Origin: Stenotrophomonas maltophilia
GTDB taxonomy: Bacteria > Pseudomonadota > Gammaproteobacteria > Xanthomonadales > Xanthomonadaceae
Length of the DNA stretch: 64,000 nt
Direction: 5' to 3'
Assembly: GCF_004920835.1 (NCBI RefSeq)
Contig: NZ_QFHO01000003.1
Coordinates: 124,001 to 188,000 of the forward strand
Shown here piece after piece: positions 33,653 through 44,465 of the stretch (its first letter is position 1; each line of letters starts with the position of its first letter). Made by a program: the position numbers and the translations under genes. Below the pieces are notes generated by a model. It was not told the DNA's origin, ran no database searches, and saw only the letters and a program-made list of their open reading frames with translations.

Positions 33653-34177
33653 ATGACCGACGCCCTGGGCGTGCCGGTGCACGACACCGACGAACACTGG
33701 ATGCGCCATGCGCTGGCGCTGGCCGAGCGCGCGCAGCGCGAGTTCGACGAGATTCCGGTGGGAGCCGTGCTGGTGAGCGCCGATGGCCAGCTGCTGGGCG
33801 AAGGCTGGAATCTCAACATCGCCTCGCACGACCCCAGCGCGCACGCCGAGATCGTGGCCATGCGTTCAGGTGGAAAACTGCTCGCCAACCATCGCCTGCT
33901 CGGCAGCACCCTGTATGTGACCCTGGAACCGTGCGCGATGTGTGCGATGGCGATTGTGCATGCGCGCGTCGCACGACTGGTCTACGGTGCCAGCGATCCC
34001 AAGACCGGGGCCTGCGGCAGCGTGTTCGACCTGCTCGGCGATGCCCGCCACAACCACCGGGTGGAGATCCACGGCGGAGTGCTGGCTAAGGAAGCCAGCA
34101 TGCGGCTGACCAACTATTTCCGCGCCAAGCGCGGCAAGCCGCCGCTGCTGCTGGAAGACCATGCCGGCGAGGCCTGA
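33653..34177 (+). CDS. tadA: tRNA(Arg) adenosine-34 deaminase
   Basis: 174 residues. The zinc-deaminase signatures are intact: HAEIVAMRSGG (zinc His and catalytic Glu) and PCAMCAMAIVHARV (two zinc Cys). It converts A34 to inosine in tRNA-Arg(ACG) and is essential in most bacteria. Start ATG 33653 follows GCGAGAACC. A TACAAT box at about 33600 may be the -10 of its promoter. Confidence 0.95.
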   Translation: MTDALGVPVHDTDEHWMRHALALAERAQREFDEIPVGAVLVSADGQLLGEGWNLNIASHDPSAHAEIVAMRSGGKLLANHRLLGSTLYVTLEPCAMCAMAIVHARVARLVYGASDPKTGACGSVFDLLGDARHNHRVEIHGGVLAKEASMRLTNYFRAKRGKPPLLLEDHAGEA

Positions 34178-34251
34178 GGGGCGAACGGGTATGATGGGCG
34201 CCTCTTTCCATCACCGGTAGGCCGCGCGCCTGCCCAGCAACGAGGCGACAC

Positions 34252-34824
34252 ATGGCGGACAACGGCGCGGCCAACGAACGACTGATCTGGATCGACCTGG
34301 AAATGACCGGGTTGGATACCGACAACGATTCGATCATCGAGATCGCCACCGTAGTCACCGACGCCCAGCTCAACGTGCTGGCCGAAGGTCCGGAATTCGC
34401 CATCCACCATCCGCTGGAAACGCTGGAAGCGATGGACGAGTGGAACCGTAACCAGCACCGCCGCTCGGGTCTGTGGCAGCGTGTGGTGGACAGCACGGTG
34501 ACCCTTGCCCAGGCTGAAGCGCAGACGGTGAATTTCCTGGCGCAGTGGATTCCGGCCGGCCTGTCGCCGATGTGCGGCAACTCGATCTGCCAGGATCGTC
34601 GCTTCCTGCACCGCCAGATGCCACGCCTGGAGAAGTACTTCCACTACCGCAACCTGGACGTGTCCACGGTGAAGGAACTGGCCAAGCGATGGGCACCGAC
34701 CGTGGCCGCCGGCGTTGGCAAGAACAGCAACCACACCGCGCTGAGCGATGTGCACGACTCGATCGCCGAGCTGCGCCACTATCGCCAGTTCATGGGCGCG
34801 CTGTCGGGGTTGCCGACCTCTTGA
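34252..34824 (+). CDS. orn: Oligoribonuclease
   Basis: 190 residues, the normal family length. DEDDh exonuclease: [15 protein letters not shown] (Exo I, D and E), [16 protein letters not shown] (Exo II) and [15 protein letters not shown] (Exo III, with His and Asp). It degrades 2-5-nt RNA and pGpG, the last step of c-di-GMP turnover, relevant to the two diguanylate cyclases later in the window. It is followed at once by a SMAG hairpin pair. Confidence 0.96.
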   Translation: MADNGAANERLIWIDLEMTGLDTDNDSIIEIATVVTDAQLNVLAEGPEFAIHHPLETLEAMDEWNRNQHRRSGLWQRVVDSTVTLAQAEAQTVNFLAQWIPAGLSPMCGNSICQDRRFLHRQMPRLEKYFHYRNLDVSTVKELAKRWAPTVAAGVGKNSNHTALSDVHDSIAELRHYRQFMGALSGLPTS

Positions 34825-34827
34825 CCG

Positions 34828-34903
34828 GTAGTGCCGGCCGCTGGCCGGCAGTTCCAGGACTTTCGTGAGGTGTATAAGGTTGCCGGCCAGCGGCCGGCAC
34901 CAC
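34828..34903. repeat. SMAG-type REP pair (inverted)
   Basis: GTAG-headed hairpin at 34828-34850 (GTAGTGCC-GGCCGCTGG-CCGGCA) and the same element in opposite orientation at 34881-34903, 30 nt apart. These pairs are typical of Stenotrophomonas and lie between orn and the EcsC gene. They may stabilise or end the orn mRNA. Confidence 0.85.
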
Positions 34904-34938
34904 TCTCCGTTCAACTCCCTGGCGCTAAGATCGGCGCC

Positions 34939-35811
34939 ATGAACGAGCCCATCCTGCTCCCCCGCGATATTGCCCACGACGCCCGCGACTGGTCTGACCT
35001 GCAGCGAGCGGTGGCCCTGCTGGAAGCGCCGACCCTGACCGCGCGCATGGCCAATCTGGTCGGCACGCCGCTGGAGTTCGCGGTCAAGGCGCTGCCCAGC
35101 TCGGTCTCCAATCGCATCCACGGCGCGGTGCAGGCCGCGCTGACCAAGTCGGCGCAGGCGGCGCTGTGGAGCATGGACAACACCCCCGGCAAGGGGGCAT
35201 CCACACGTTGGCACAAGCTGGCCGCAGCGACCTCCGGTGCGGTTGGCGGCGCCTTTGGTTTTGCCGCGCTGTTCATCGAGCTGCCGGTGTCGACCACCAT
35301 CATGATGCGTGCCGTGGCCGACGTGGCCCGCAGCGAAGGCTTCGATCTGTCCGAGTTCAGTACCCGCCAGGCGTGCCTGGAGGTGTTCGCGCTGGGCGGC
35401 AACTCGCCGCGCGATGACGCCAGCGAGACTGGCTATTACCTGGCCCGTGGCTTCACCACCGATGTGATGCGCCATCTGTCGGCTGAGCTGGCCGGGCGCG
35501 TGGTGACCGGCCGTGACCTGACCCTGGGCGTGGCACCGAAGGAAGCCGGCAAGCTGCTGGCGAAGATGGTGGAGAAGGTGGCCGCGCGCTTCGGCGTGGT
35601 GGTTACCGAGAAATTCGCCGCGCAGGCGGTGCCGATCGTGGGTGCAGCTGCCGGTGCGACACTCAATACGATGTTCACCGATTACTACCAGGACATGGCG
35701 CGCGGCCACTTCATCGTGCGCAGGCTGGAGCGCAAGTACGGCGAAGACGTGGTGCGCACCTGCTATGACCGCGTGGCGCACGGCGGGGCGTTGATCGAGC
35801 CCACGTTGTAA
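34939..35811 (+). CDS. EcsC family protein
   Basis: 290 residues. Region from about 105 on reads GAVGGAFGFAALFIELPVSTTIMMRAVADVARSEG, the EcsC-core hydrophobic segment, followed by FALGGNSPRDDAS and a C-terminal VPIVGAAAGATLNTMFTDYYQ. The protein is probably membrane associated. EcsC proteins have no settled function. Start ATG 34939 is preferred to an upstream in-frame start at 34831, which would read through a REP element. Confidence 0.88.
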   Translation: MNEPILLPRDIAHDARDWSDLQRAVALLEAPTLTARMANLVGTPLEFAVKALPSSVSNRIHGAVQAALTKSAQAALWSMDNTPGKGASTRWHKLAAATSGAVGGAFGFAALFIELPVSTTIMMRAVADVARSEGFDLSEFSTRQACLEVFALGGNSPRDDASETGYYLARGFTTDVMRHLSAELAGRVVTGRDLTLGVAPKEAGKLLAKMVEKVAARFGVVVTEKFAAQAVPIVGAAAGATLNTMFTDYYQDMARGHFIVRRLERKYGEDVVRTCYDRVAHGGALIEPTL

Positions 35812-35815
35812 CGGT

Positions 35816-35899
35816 GGGTCAGAGCCCTTTCCTGCGGAAAGGGATCCGACTCCGACCTCGCACAGGGTCAGATCCCTTCCGCAGGAAGGGCTCTGACCC
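35816..35899. repeat. Long inverted repeat after the EcsC gene
   Basis: GGGTCAGAGCCCTT...GGGATC (35816-35846) is inverted as GATCCCTTCCGCAGGAAGGG...CTGACCC (35871-35899), giving an almost perfect stem of about 29 bp with a 24-nt loop. The arms each contain a smaller hairpin around TCCTGCGGA. It may act as the terminator for the EcsC gene, but it looks like a dispersed repeat element rather than a plain terminator. Confidence 0.75.
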
Positions 35900-35997
35900 T
35901 TGCCTGCCAGGCACAACTGTTTTGCCACGATCCGCCTGTTGCGCTGCGGCATCCATCCCCATCCTTGCGGTCAGTCCCCCCGCAAGAGATCGCCGCC

Positions 35998-37113
35998 ATG
36001 TTGTTCACTCCCCACCCTCTGGGCCTGTTGGCCCTGCCCAACCGCATCGTGATGCCGCCGATGACCCGCTCGCGTGCCGCCGACGGCAACGTTGCCACTG
36101 CGGAAATGGCCGCCTACTACGCGCAGCGCGCCGGTGCTGGCCTGATCGTCAGCGAAGGTACCCAGATCAGCCCGCAGGGCCAGGGCTACGCCTGGACCCC
36201 GGGCATCCACAGCGCCGAACAGGTGCAGGGCTGGCGACAGGTGACAGACGCCGTGCACGCTGCCGGCGGTCGCATCTACGCCCAGTTGTGGCACGTGGGT
36301 CGGGTCTCGCACGTCGCGCTGCAGCCCGGTGGTGCCGCGCCGGTGTCGTCGTCGGCGCTGCTGGCCGAAGGCGTGAAGGTGTTTGTCGATCCTACTGGCG
36401 CTGGTCCGCAAGCGGGCGTGGGCGAGATGATCCAGCACTCGATGCCGCGCGCGCTGGCCGAGGCTGAGATTCCGGGCATCATCGCCGACTACGCGCAGGC
36501 CACCTGCAATGCGCTGGCCGCCGGCTTCGATGGCGTCGAACTGCACGGGGCCAATGGTTATCTGATCAACCAGTTCATCGATTCGCAGGCCAACCAGCGC
36601 ACCGACGGCTACGGTGGCGCGCTGCAGAACCGGCTGCGCTTCCTGCGTGAAGTAGTGGAGGCGGTGGTGGCGGTGGCCGGTGGTGAGCGCGTTGGCGTGC
36701 GCCTGGCGCCGCTGACCACCCTGCAGGGCGCGGTGGACGACACGCCGCAGGCCACCTATCTGGCTGCGGCACACCTGCTGGGCGGGCTGGGCGTGGGCTA
36801 CCTGCACATCGCCGAGGCCGACTGGGACGACGCACCGCTGATGCCGGTGGCGTTCAAGCAGGCGCTGCGGATGATCTATCCGGGAACGCTGATCTACGCC
36901 GGCAAGTACACCGCCGAACGCGCGGAGCGGGCATTGGCCGAAGGCTGGGCCGACCTGATCGGCTTCGGCCGCCCGTTCATTGCCAATCCGGACCTGCCCG
37001 AGCGCCTGCGACTGGGGGCGGAGCTGAATCCGCCGGATCGCGCGACATTCTTTGGCGGTGGCGCGGTCGGGCTTACCGATTACCCGACGCTGGAAGAAAG
37101 CGTCGCCGCCTGA
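35998..37113 (+). CDS. N-ethylmaleimide reductase-like old yellow enzyme
   Basis: 371 residues, the length of NemA/PETN reductase. Markers: PHPLGLLALPNRIVMPPMTRSR at the start, IYAQLWHVGRVSH, the substrate pair in ELHGANGYLINQF (H183, N186), NQRTDGYGGALQNR, and GFGRPFIANPDLP at the C terminus. FMN-dependent reduction of activated alkenes, nitro esters or nitroaromatics is expected. Start ATG 35998. It is of a different subfamily from the enzyme at 5302. Confidence 0.93.
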   Translation: MLFTPHPLGLLALPNRIVMPPMTRSRAADGNVATAEMAAYYAQRAGAGLIVSEGTQISPQGQGYAWTPGIHSAEQVQGWRQVTDAVHAAGGRIYAQLWHVGRVSHVALQPGGAAPVSSSALLAEGVKVFVDPTGAGPQAGVGEMIQHSMPRALAEAEIPGIIADYAQATCNALAAGFDGVELHGANGYLINQFIDSQANQRTDGYGGALQNRLRFLREVVEAVVAVAGGERVGVRLAPLTTLQGAVDDTPQATYLAAAHLLGGLGVGYLHIAEADWDDAPLMPVAFKQALRMIYPGTLIYAGKYTAERAERALAEGWADLIGFGRPFIANPDLPERLRLGAELNPPDRATFFGGGAVGLTDYPTLEESVAA

Positions 37114-37123
37114 TCCCGAAGGC

Positions 37124-37235
37124 TGCCGGCCAACGGCCGGCACTACCGGGATATGCGGGACAGGGTAGTGCTGGCCGCTGGCCGGCATTTCAATCTCGGA
37201 TCGCCGGTGGGTGGGTGCCGACCGTTGGTCGGCAC
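37124..37235. repeat. SMAG-type REP cluster (three elements)
   Basis: Inverted element at 37124-37146 (TGCCGGCC-AACGGCCGGCACTAC), direct element at 37165-37187 (GTAGTGCT-GGCCGCTGG-CCGGCA) and a divergent palindrome at 37215-37235 (GTGCCGACC-GTT-GGTCGGCAC). They fill the gap between the convergent OYE and MscS genes. Confidence 0.85.
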
Positions 37236-37241
37236 TCCCGA

Positions 37242-38135
37242 TCAAGGCTTGTCGCGCACCAGCGCGTCGGCCTCGATCACGCCGCCATCCTTCCCATGCA
37301 GGTACAGGTGCATGTCCTGCTGCGGATACGGAATGTTGATACCGGCTTTGTCGTAGCCCAGCTTCAGTTGCTCCAGCAGCGTCACCTTGGTGCCGAACCA
37401 GTCGGCCGACTTCACGTAGCAGCGGATGCCGAGGTTGATCGCATGCGCGCCGAGTTCGTACACCACCACGTCCGGTGCTGGCGTCTGCAGCACGCGCGGG
37501 TCGGCCTTCATCAACTGCAGCGCGGTGTCGCGTGCCAGCTGGATGTTGTCCTCGTAGCCGATGCCGATCACCAGTTCGACGCGGCGCGTCGGTTCGGCGG
37601 TCAGGTTGATGATCGGTGCGGCGGTGATCAGCGTGTTCGGAATGGTGGTGTGCTGGTTGTCGGCACCAGTGATGACGGTCTGGAAGATGCGCACCTCGCG
37701 CACCGTGCCGGTCTGCCCGGCCACCGTCACTACATCACCGACGCGGAACGGACGCAGCGTCACCAGCATCACACCCGAGGCGATGTTGGACAACGAATCC
37801 TTCAGGGCCAGGCCCACCGCCAGGCCGGCGGTGCCGAGCACGGCCAGCAGCGGGGTGATCTGCACGCCCAGCGTACCAATGGCCAGCACGACCACGATCA
37901 CCAGCGACGTGGCATACACCACGTTGCGCAGGAAGCTGCCCAGCATCGGGTCCACGCCCATGCGCGCGGTGGCGCGCGGCATCGCATTGGACAGGCGTCG
38001 TGCCACCCACATGCCGACCAGCAGCACTACGATCGCGGCCAGCAATGGCACGCCGTAGGTCTCCAGCAGGCGTTCCCAGTCGAGCGAATGGAACCATGGC
38101 GTTGCGACGGGGACAGGTTGGGCAGTGGCGAGCAT
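37242..38135 (-). CDS. mscS: MscS-type mechanosensitive channel
   Basis: 297 residues. Three membrane helices (VPLLAAIVVLLVGMWVAR, VVYATSLVIVVVLAIGTL and the pore helix ITPLLAVLGTAGLAVGLALKDS with its Ala/Gly packing face), followed by the cytoplasmic beta domain (MLVTLRPFRVGDVVTVAG). It releases solutes on hypo-osmotic shock. It lies downstream of ppsA on the same strand but after a terminator. Confidence 0.93.
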   Translation of the reverse strand: MLATAQPVPVATPWFHSLDWERLLETYGVPLLAAIVVLLVGMWVARRLSNAMPRATARMGVDPMLGSFLRNVVYATSLVIVVVLAIGTLGVQITPLLAVLGTAGLAVGLALKDSLSNIASGVMLVTLRPFRVGDVVTVAGQTGTVREVRIFQTVITGADNQHTTIPNTLITAAPIINLTAEPTRRVELVIGIGYEDNIQLARDTALQLMKADPRVLQTPAPDVVVYELGAHAINLGIRCYVKSADWFGTKVTLLEQLKLGYDKAGINIPYPQQDMHLYLHGKDGGVIEADALVRDKP

Positions 38136-38186
38136 GCGGGCTCCTTTGCAGCGGGGGAGGTGGCGCGCGCAGACGCCAGAAACAAC

Positions 38187-38208
38187 AAGCCCCGCAGAGG
38201 CGGGGCTT
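38187..38208 (-). terminator. Rho-independent terminator of ppsA
   Basis: Read on the minus strand: AAGCCCCGC, loop CTCT, GCGGGGCTT, then TTGTTGTTTCT. Perfect 9-bp stem with a T-rich tail, 64 nt after the ppsA stop. Confidence 0.85.
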
Positions 38209-38271
38209 GCATGCAGCTGAAGTATGGGCCGGCGCCGATGAAAGCGACGTCAGCCCTCAGCAATCACGGTC

Positions 38272-40650
<2,379 letters not shown>

Positions 40651-40742
40651 GCGCGATGCTCCGTTTGGCCATCGCCCGAGGCGGGCTGAGTGGCCGCGTC
40701 CGTAGGAAGAAGCCGATATGATGCCGGGCAGACCGCTGTCGG

Positions 40743-40754
40743 CACAAGCTTGTG
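40743..40754. promoter_or_regulatory. Perfect palindrome in the ppsA/ppsR intergenic region
   Basis: CACAAGCTTGTG is a perfect 12-bp palindrome in the 144-nt gap between the divergent genes, a possible operator. No regulator can be named. Confidence 0.35.
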
Positions 40755-40794
40755 TTGGCGGCCCTTTTAGGCTTCGTAGGGGGTAAAAGCGCGC

Positions 40795-41616
40795 ATGTCG
40801 ACCATCCGTCCGGTGTTCTACGTTTCCGATGGAACCGGTATCACCGCTGAAACCATTGGGCATAGCCTGCTGACCCAGTTCTCCGGGTTCAGCTTCATTA
40901 CCGACCGGATGTCGTTTGTAGACGACCCCGAAAAAGCCCGGGAAGCCTGTTCCCGGATCCAGGCGGCGGGGGAGCGTTACCAGGTCAGGCCGATCGTGGT
41001 GAACTCCTGCGTGGACCAGAGCCTGAGCCTGATCCTGGCCGAGAGCGGGGCCCTGATGCTCGATGTGTTCGCGCCATTCATCGAGCCGCTGGAGCGTGAA
41101 CTGTCCAGCTCGCGCGTGAACCGGGTGGGGCAGGCGCACGGTATGGTCGACTTCGACACCTACCACCGCCGCATCAACGCGATGAACTTCGCGCTGACCC
41201 ATGACGACGGCATCGCGGTGAATTACGACGATGCCGACGTGATCCTGGTGGCGGTGTCGCGGGCCGGCAAGACGCCCACCTGCATCTACCTGGCCCTGCA
41301 TTACGGGGTGCGTGCGGCCAATTACCCGCTGACCGACGAGGATCTGGAAAGCGACCGCCTGCCGCCGCGCCTGCGCAACTACCGGCGCAAGCTGTTTGGC
41401 CTGACCATCGACCCGGACCGCCTGCAGCAGATCCGCCAGGAGCGCCGCCCGAACTCGCGCTATGCCAACCTGGATACCTGCAAACGCGAGGTGGCAGCGG
41501 CCGAGGTGATGTTCCAGATGGAACGCATCCCGACTCTGAGCACCACCCATACCTCGATCGAGGAGATCTCCAGCAAGGTGCTGGCCACGCTGGGGCTGCA
41601 GCGCGAGCTGTATTGA
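40795..41616 (+). CDS. ppsR: PEP synthetase regulatory kinase/phosphorylase (PSRP)
   Basis: 273 residues, DUF299 family. [18 protein letters not shown] at the N terminus, then the P-loop-like [20 protein letters not shown] and [16 protein letters not shown]. It is the bifunctional ADP-dependent kinase and Pi-dependent phosphorylase that switches PEP synthase by phosphorylating a Thr next to the active-site His. The divergent ppsA is its substrate. Confidence 0.95.
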   Translation: MSTIRPVFYVSDGTGITAETIGHSLLTQFSGFSFITDRMSFVDDPEKAREACSRIQAAGERYQVRPIVVNSCVDQSLSLILAESGALMLDVFAPFIEPLERELSSSRVNRVGQAHGMVDFDTYHRRINAMNFALTHDDGIAVNYDDADVILVAVSRAGKTPTCIYLALHYGVRAANYPLTDEDLESDRLPPRLRNYRRKLFGLTIDPDRLQQIRQERRPNSRYANLDTCKREVAAAEVMFQMERIPTLSTTHTSIEEISSKVLATLGLQRELY

Positions 41617-41626
41617 TCCTCGTCTG

Positions 41627-41703
41627 GTAGAGCCGGCCGCTGGCCGGCTGGTCGATGAACCCTCGGCCGTGATGCGGGGCTGCCGGCCAGCGGCCGGCAC
41701 TAC
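41627..41703. repeat. SMAG-type REP pair (inverted)
   Basis: Direct element at 41627-41649 (GTAGAGCCGGCC-GCTGG-CCGGCT) and inverted element at 41681-41703 (TGCCGGCC-AGCGGCCGGCACTAC), between ppsR and the DUF1249 gene. Confidence 0.85.
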
Positions 41704-41764
41704 CCAGGGGTTGGCTTGCACGTGCGCGCCCCCACGTTGAAGCACCAACGTGTAGGATCCACCC

Positions 41765-42274
41765 ATGGCCCGAGCCTTGCCCCGCACCGAACGCATTCCC
41801 CGCCTGAGCCGGCTCAGCTGGCTCATGGGCCTGTACGCGGAAAACTACCGCCATCTGGTGCGCCTGTTCGAACCGGCCGGACTGGTGGCGGGCAGCTACA
41901 TCTCCTCGATCGGCGACGGCCTGGATGTTCGCCTGGACGTGATCGAGTGCCACCGCTACACGGTGGAACTGCGCCTGACCTACGACCTGGCCGATCCGGT
42001 CACCGGCGAGCCGGATCCCTCGGCCTATGTGCGCCTGTACCGTGATGCGCGCCAGGCCGAGACCACCCACTGTTATGTCGGCCGTCGCTGGCAGGACACG
42101 ATGGGCCTGTACCCACCGCCGGCGGAGCTGATCAGCCACCGCATGCGGATGAACACCTTCCTCGGCAAGTGGCTGGAATACCTGGCCGAACGCGGCCACG
42201 GCGTCGCCACCCTGCGTCGTGATCCCGACGGCGCCAGCACGCCCGCCGAGCGCCGCCTGTCGCTGGTGCGCTGA
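41765..42274 (+). CDS. DUF1249 (YqiB-like) protein
   Basis: 169 residues. [20 protein letters not shown] opens the domain, then [20 protein letters not shown] and a Tyr/Arg-rich [17 protein letters not shown]; ends in [16 protein letters not shown]. The family often lies beside Nudix or lipid-metabolism genes but has no proven function. It is 41 nt upstream of the Nudix gene, likely one transcript. Confidence 0.88.
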   Translation: MARALPRTERIPRLSRLSWLMGLYAENYRHLVRLFEPAGLVAGSYISSIGDGLDVRLDVIECHRYTVELRLTYDLADPVTGEPDPSAYVRLYRDARQAETTHCYVGRRWQDTMGLYPPPAELISHRMRMNTFLGKWLEYLAERGHGVATLRRDPDGASTPAERRLSLVR

Positions 42275-42314
42275 TCGGCCATAATCCACGGCTGACCTGC
42301 CGCTGGATGCTGCC

Positions 42315-42803
42315 ATGCCGTATACCCCGATCGTCGCCACCCTGGGCTACGTGCTGTCGCCGGATCGTCGCCAGGTGCTGATGATCCATCGCAACACCCG
42401 TCCCGGTGACCACCACCTGGGCAAGTACAACGGCCTGGGCGGCAAGATCGAACCGACCGAAGACGTGGCCGCCGGCATGCGCCGCGAGATCGCCGAGGAA
42501 GCCGGCATCGACTGCATGGACATGCGCCTGCGCGGCACCATCAGCTGGCCGGGCTTCGGCAAGCATGGCGAGGACTGGCTGGGCTTCGTGTTCGTCATCG
42601 ACAGCTTCGAGGGCAGCCCGCATGGGGGCAACCACGAGGGCACCCTGGAATGGGTGGATGTGGACAAGCTCGACCAGCTGCCGATGTGGGAGGGTGACCG
42701 CAACTTCCTGCCGCTGGTGTTCGACGCCGACCCGCGCCCGTTCCATGGCGTGATGCCGTACAAGGACGGCCGCATGGTGAGCTGGTCCTACAGCCGGCTG
42801 TGA
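42315..42803 (+). CDS. MutT-type 8-oxo-dGTP diphosphatase (Nudix)
   Basis: 162 residues. The Nudix box is complete: G43-x5-E49-x7-REIAEEAGI (57-65). The N-terminal LGYVLSPDRRQVLMIHRN and GKYNGLGGKIEPTEDV are typical of 8-oxo-dGTPase proteins of the MutT1/NUDT1 style. The role inferred is removal of oxidised dGTP. Substrate by family only. Confidence 0.9.
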   Translation: MPYTPIVATLGYVLSPDRRQVLMIHRNTRPGDHHLGKYNGLGGKIEPTEDVAAGMRREIAEEAGIDCMDMRLRGTISWPGFGKHGEDWLGFVFVIDSFEGSPHGGNHEGTLEWVDVDKLDQLPMWEGDRNFLPLVFDADPRPFHGVMPYKDGRMVSWSYSRL

Positions 42804-42807
42804 CCCG

Positions 42808-42832
42808 GCTCGCCGGGCCATGCCCGGCGAGC
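42808..42832. terminator. Bidirectional terminator
   Basis: GCTCGCCGGGC, loop CAT, GCCCGGCGAGC: perfect 11-bp stem between the convergent Nudix and methyltransferase stops. Confidence 0.7.
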
Positions 42833-42833
42833 A

Positions 42834-43535
42834 TTACCGCCGTTGCGCCAGCAGCAGATGGAAGTGCTTCTCGCGAACCTGCCCGTCATTGCCGGTCGCG
42901 GTTTCCCGATGACTGCGCCAGGCCGAGACAGTGAAGCCGGATACGCGCAGGGCCAGTTCCACCGCGTCCAGCTCGTGCAGCTGGAAGTCGCTGGCAAATG
43001 GCAGGCTGCGCATGAAGGCCGCGTCACCGAAGGCCAGGCACAGCCGGCCACCCCGGCGCAGCACCCGCGCCAACTCGTCGAGCACCGGCGCCAGGTGCGG
43101 CCAGAAGTACAGGGTATTGACCGCCAGCGCGGCGTCCATCGAGGCGTCGGCGACCGGCAGAGCATGGGCGTCGCCATGGCGCATCGCGGCACGCCCAGCC
43201 AGTCCGGCACTGGCCAGGCGCTGGTTGCCGGCCTCGACCATGGCCGGGGACAGCTCGATACCCAGATAGTGGCTGCCGGCGGCCTGTAGCAGCTGTGGCG
43301 CGAATGCAGCGTTGCCCGGACCGATCTCCAGGATCCGTTCGCCGGCGGAGGCGGCCAGCAGCCCGATCGCGGCCTGATTGAGCGCGCCGTTGCTGCGATT
43401 CATCGCGTCGGCCACCTCCAGCGCAGCCTCGCCATGGGGCTGCCGCAGCTGTGCGGCCAGGGTAGGAGCATCCAGCATCATCATCGTCCGTTGCAGAGTT
43501 TCGGACGTGGCGACGGCGGGTCCGCCGGTGACCAT
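42834..43535 (-). CDS. SAM-dependent methyltransferase (class I)
   Basis: 233 residues. SAM-binding motif I ILEIGPGNAAFAPQLL, motif II-like YLGIELSPAMVEAGNQRL, DAHALPVADASMDAALAVNTL and ARVLRRGGRLCLAFGD form the UbiE-like Methyltransf_11 fold. The substrate is unknown. Start at 43535 (MVTGGPAV) is the best choice; another Met set (MMMLDAPT) lies 17 codons in. Confidence 0.83.
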   Translation of the reverse strand: MVTGGPAVATSETLQRTMMMLDAPTLAAQLRQPHGEAALEVADAMNRSNGALNQAAIGLLAASAGERILEIGPGNAAFAPQLLQAAGSHYLGIELSPAMVEAGNQRLASAGLAGRAAMRHGDAHALPVADASMDAALAVNTLYFWPHLAPVLDELARVLRRGGRLCLAFGDAAFMRSLPFASDFQLHELDAVELALRVSGFTVSAWRSHRETATGNDGQVREKHFHLLLAQRR

Positions 43536-43621
43536 AGCGCCGACCCTGCGGCTTGGGAAGTAGGGAAACCCCGCTTCGGGGTGATGAGGAAATGTCCAGC
43601 GTCGCAGTCGGTGAGATCTGG

Positions 43622-43667
43622 TTGTCCACAGGGGGTGTGGATTACGCGTGGGCAACTTTGTGGATAA
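43622..43667. promoter_or_regulatory. Two DnaA-box-like sites
   Basis: In the 293-nt gap 43536-43828: TTGTCCACA (43622-43630, one mismatch from TTATCCACA) and TGTGGATAA (43659-43667, an exact reverse complement of TTATCCACA). The pair is 28 nt apart in an AT-richer pocket. There is no dnaA or other origin gene nearby. Confidence 0.45.
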
Positions 43668-43828
43668 GCGTCGACAGGCGCCACCCCCCTAGGCTGTCAA
43701 GATGGGTGGCGAAAAATTCACCGCCAGTGAGGACAGGTGAGGGAGCGGTGAAGGGTGGTCCCTGCCGCCGCTGTCGCCAGCAGCGGTGCTCGCGGTAACC
43801 TGTGGGCCTTGATGCTCCGTGAGACCCC

Positions 43829-44443
43829 ATGAAACGTCACTTCTCGATGCTGCGCGAATTCCAGCTGGCCGACTGGTTCACCCTGGCCAATGCTTTCTGC
43901 GGCACCGGTGCGGTCTTCGCCGCGATGCGCTTCCTGCAGGACGGCGAGCGCGGCTATCTGCTGTTCGGCATGGCGCTGATCCCGCTGGCCTTCATCTTCG
44001 ATGCACTCGACGGGCACATCGCGCGCTGGCGCAAGTCCAGCTCCACCCTGGGCCGGGAGCTGGACTCGCTGTCCGATGTGATCTCCTTCGGTGTGGCGCC
44101 GGCGGCGCTGGCCTATGCCTGCGGCATGCAGGGCGGGTGGGACTGGCTGGTGCTGAGCTACTTCGTCTGCTGTGGTGTCAGCCGCCTGGCCCGCTACAAC
44201 GTCACCGCCGAGGCACTGGCCGGCGACGAGGGCAAGGTCAAGTATTTCGAGGGCACGCCGATCCCGACCAGCCTGCTGCTGGTGATCGTGCTGGCCATCG
44301 CCGCCGGCACCGGCGCCATCGGTCAGGACATCTGGTTCGGCCAGTGGCAGATCGGGCCGTGGCAGCTGCACCCGATGGTGCTGCTGTTCGCCCTGTCCGG
44401 GTCGCTGATGATCAGCAAGACCCTGCGCATCCCCAAGCCATGA
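43829..44443 (+). CDS. pssA: CDP-diacylglycerol-serine O-phosphatidyltransferase
   Basis: 204 residues. The CDP-alcohol phosphatidyltransferase motif is intact: D61-G62-x2-A65-R66-x8-G75-x3-D79-x3-D83. About six membrane helices surround it (YLLFGMALIPLAFIF, LLLVIVLAIAAGTGAI and others). It makes phosphatidylserine for phosphatidylethanolamine synthesis. It is the subclass II (integral membrane) type, close to PHA genes but functionally separate. phaE starts 23 nt after its stop. Confidence 0.93.
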   Translation: MKRHFSMLREFQLADWFTLANAFCGTGAVFAAMRFLQDGERGYLLFGMALIPLAFIFDALDGHIARWRKSSSTLGRELDSLSDVISFGVAPAALAYACGMQGGWDWLVLSYFVCCGVSRLARYNVTAEALAGDEGKVKYFEGTPIPTSLLLVIVLAIAAGTGAIGQDIWFGQWQIGPWQLHPMVLLFALSGSLMISKTLRIPKP

Positions 44444-44465
44444 GCCAGCCCTGCGGAGGCCTGCG

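Noticed and set aside
40651..41826. Long in-frame extension of ppsA upstream of 40650
   Set aside because: It would read antisense through ppsR and a promoter region; the residues are not protein-like and PpsA has its normal 792-residue length from TTG 40650.
43536..43828. Possible replication origin because of DnaA boxes
   Set aside because: Only two boxes, no dnaA, dnaN or parAB nearby and no AT-rich unwinding region.
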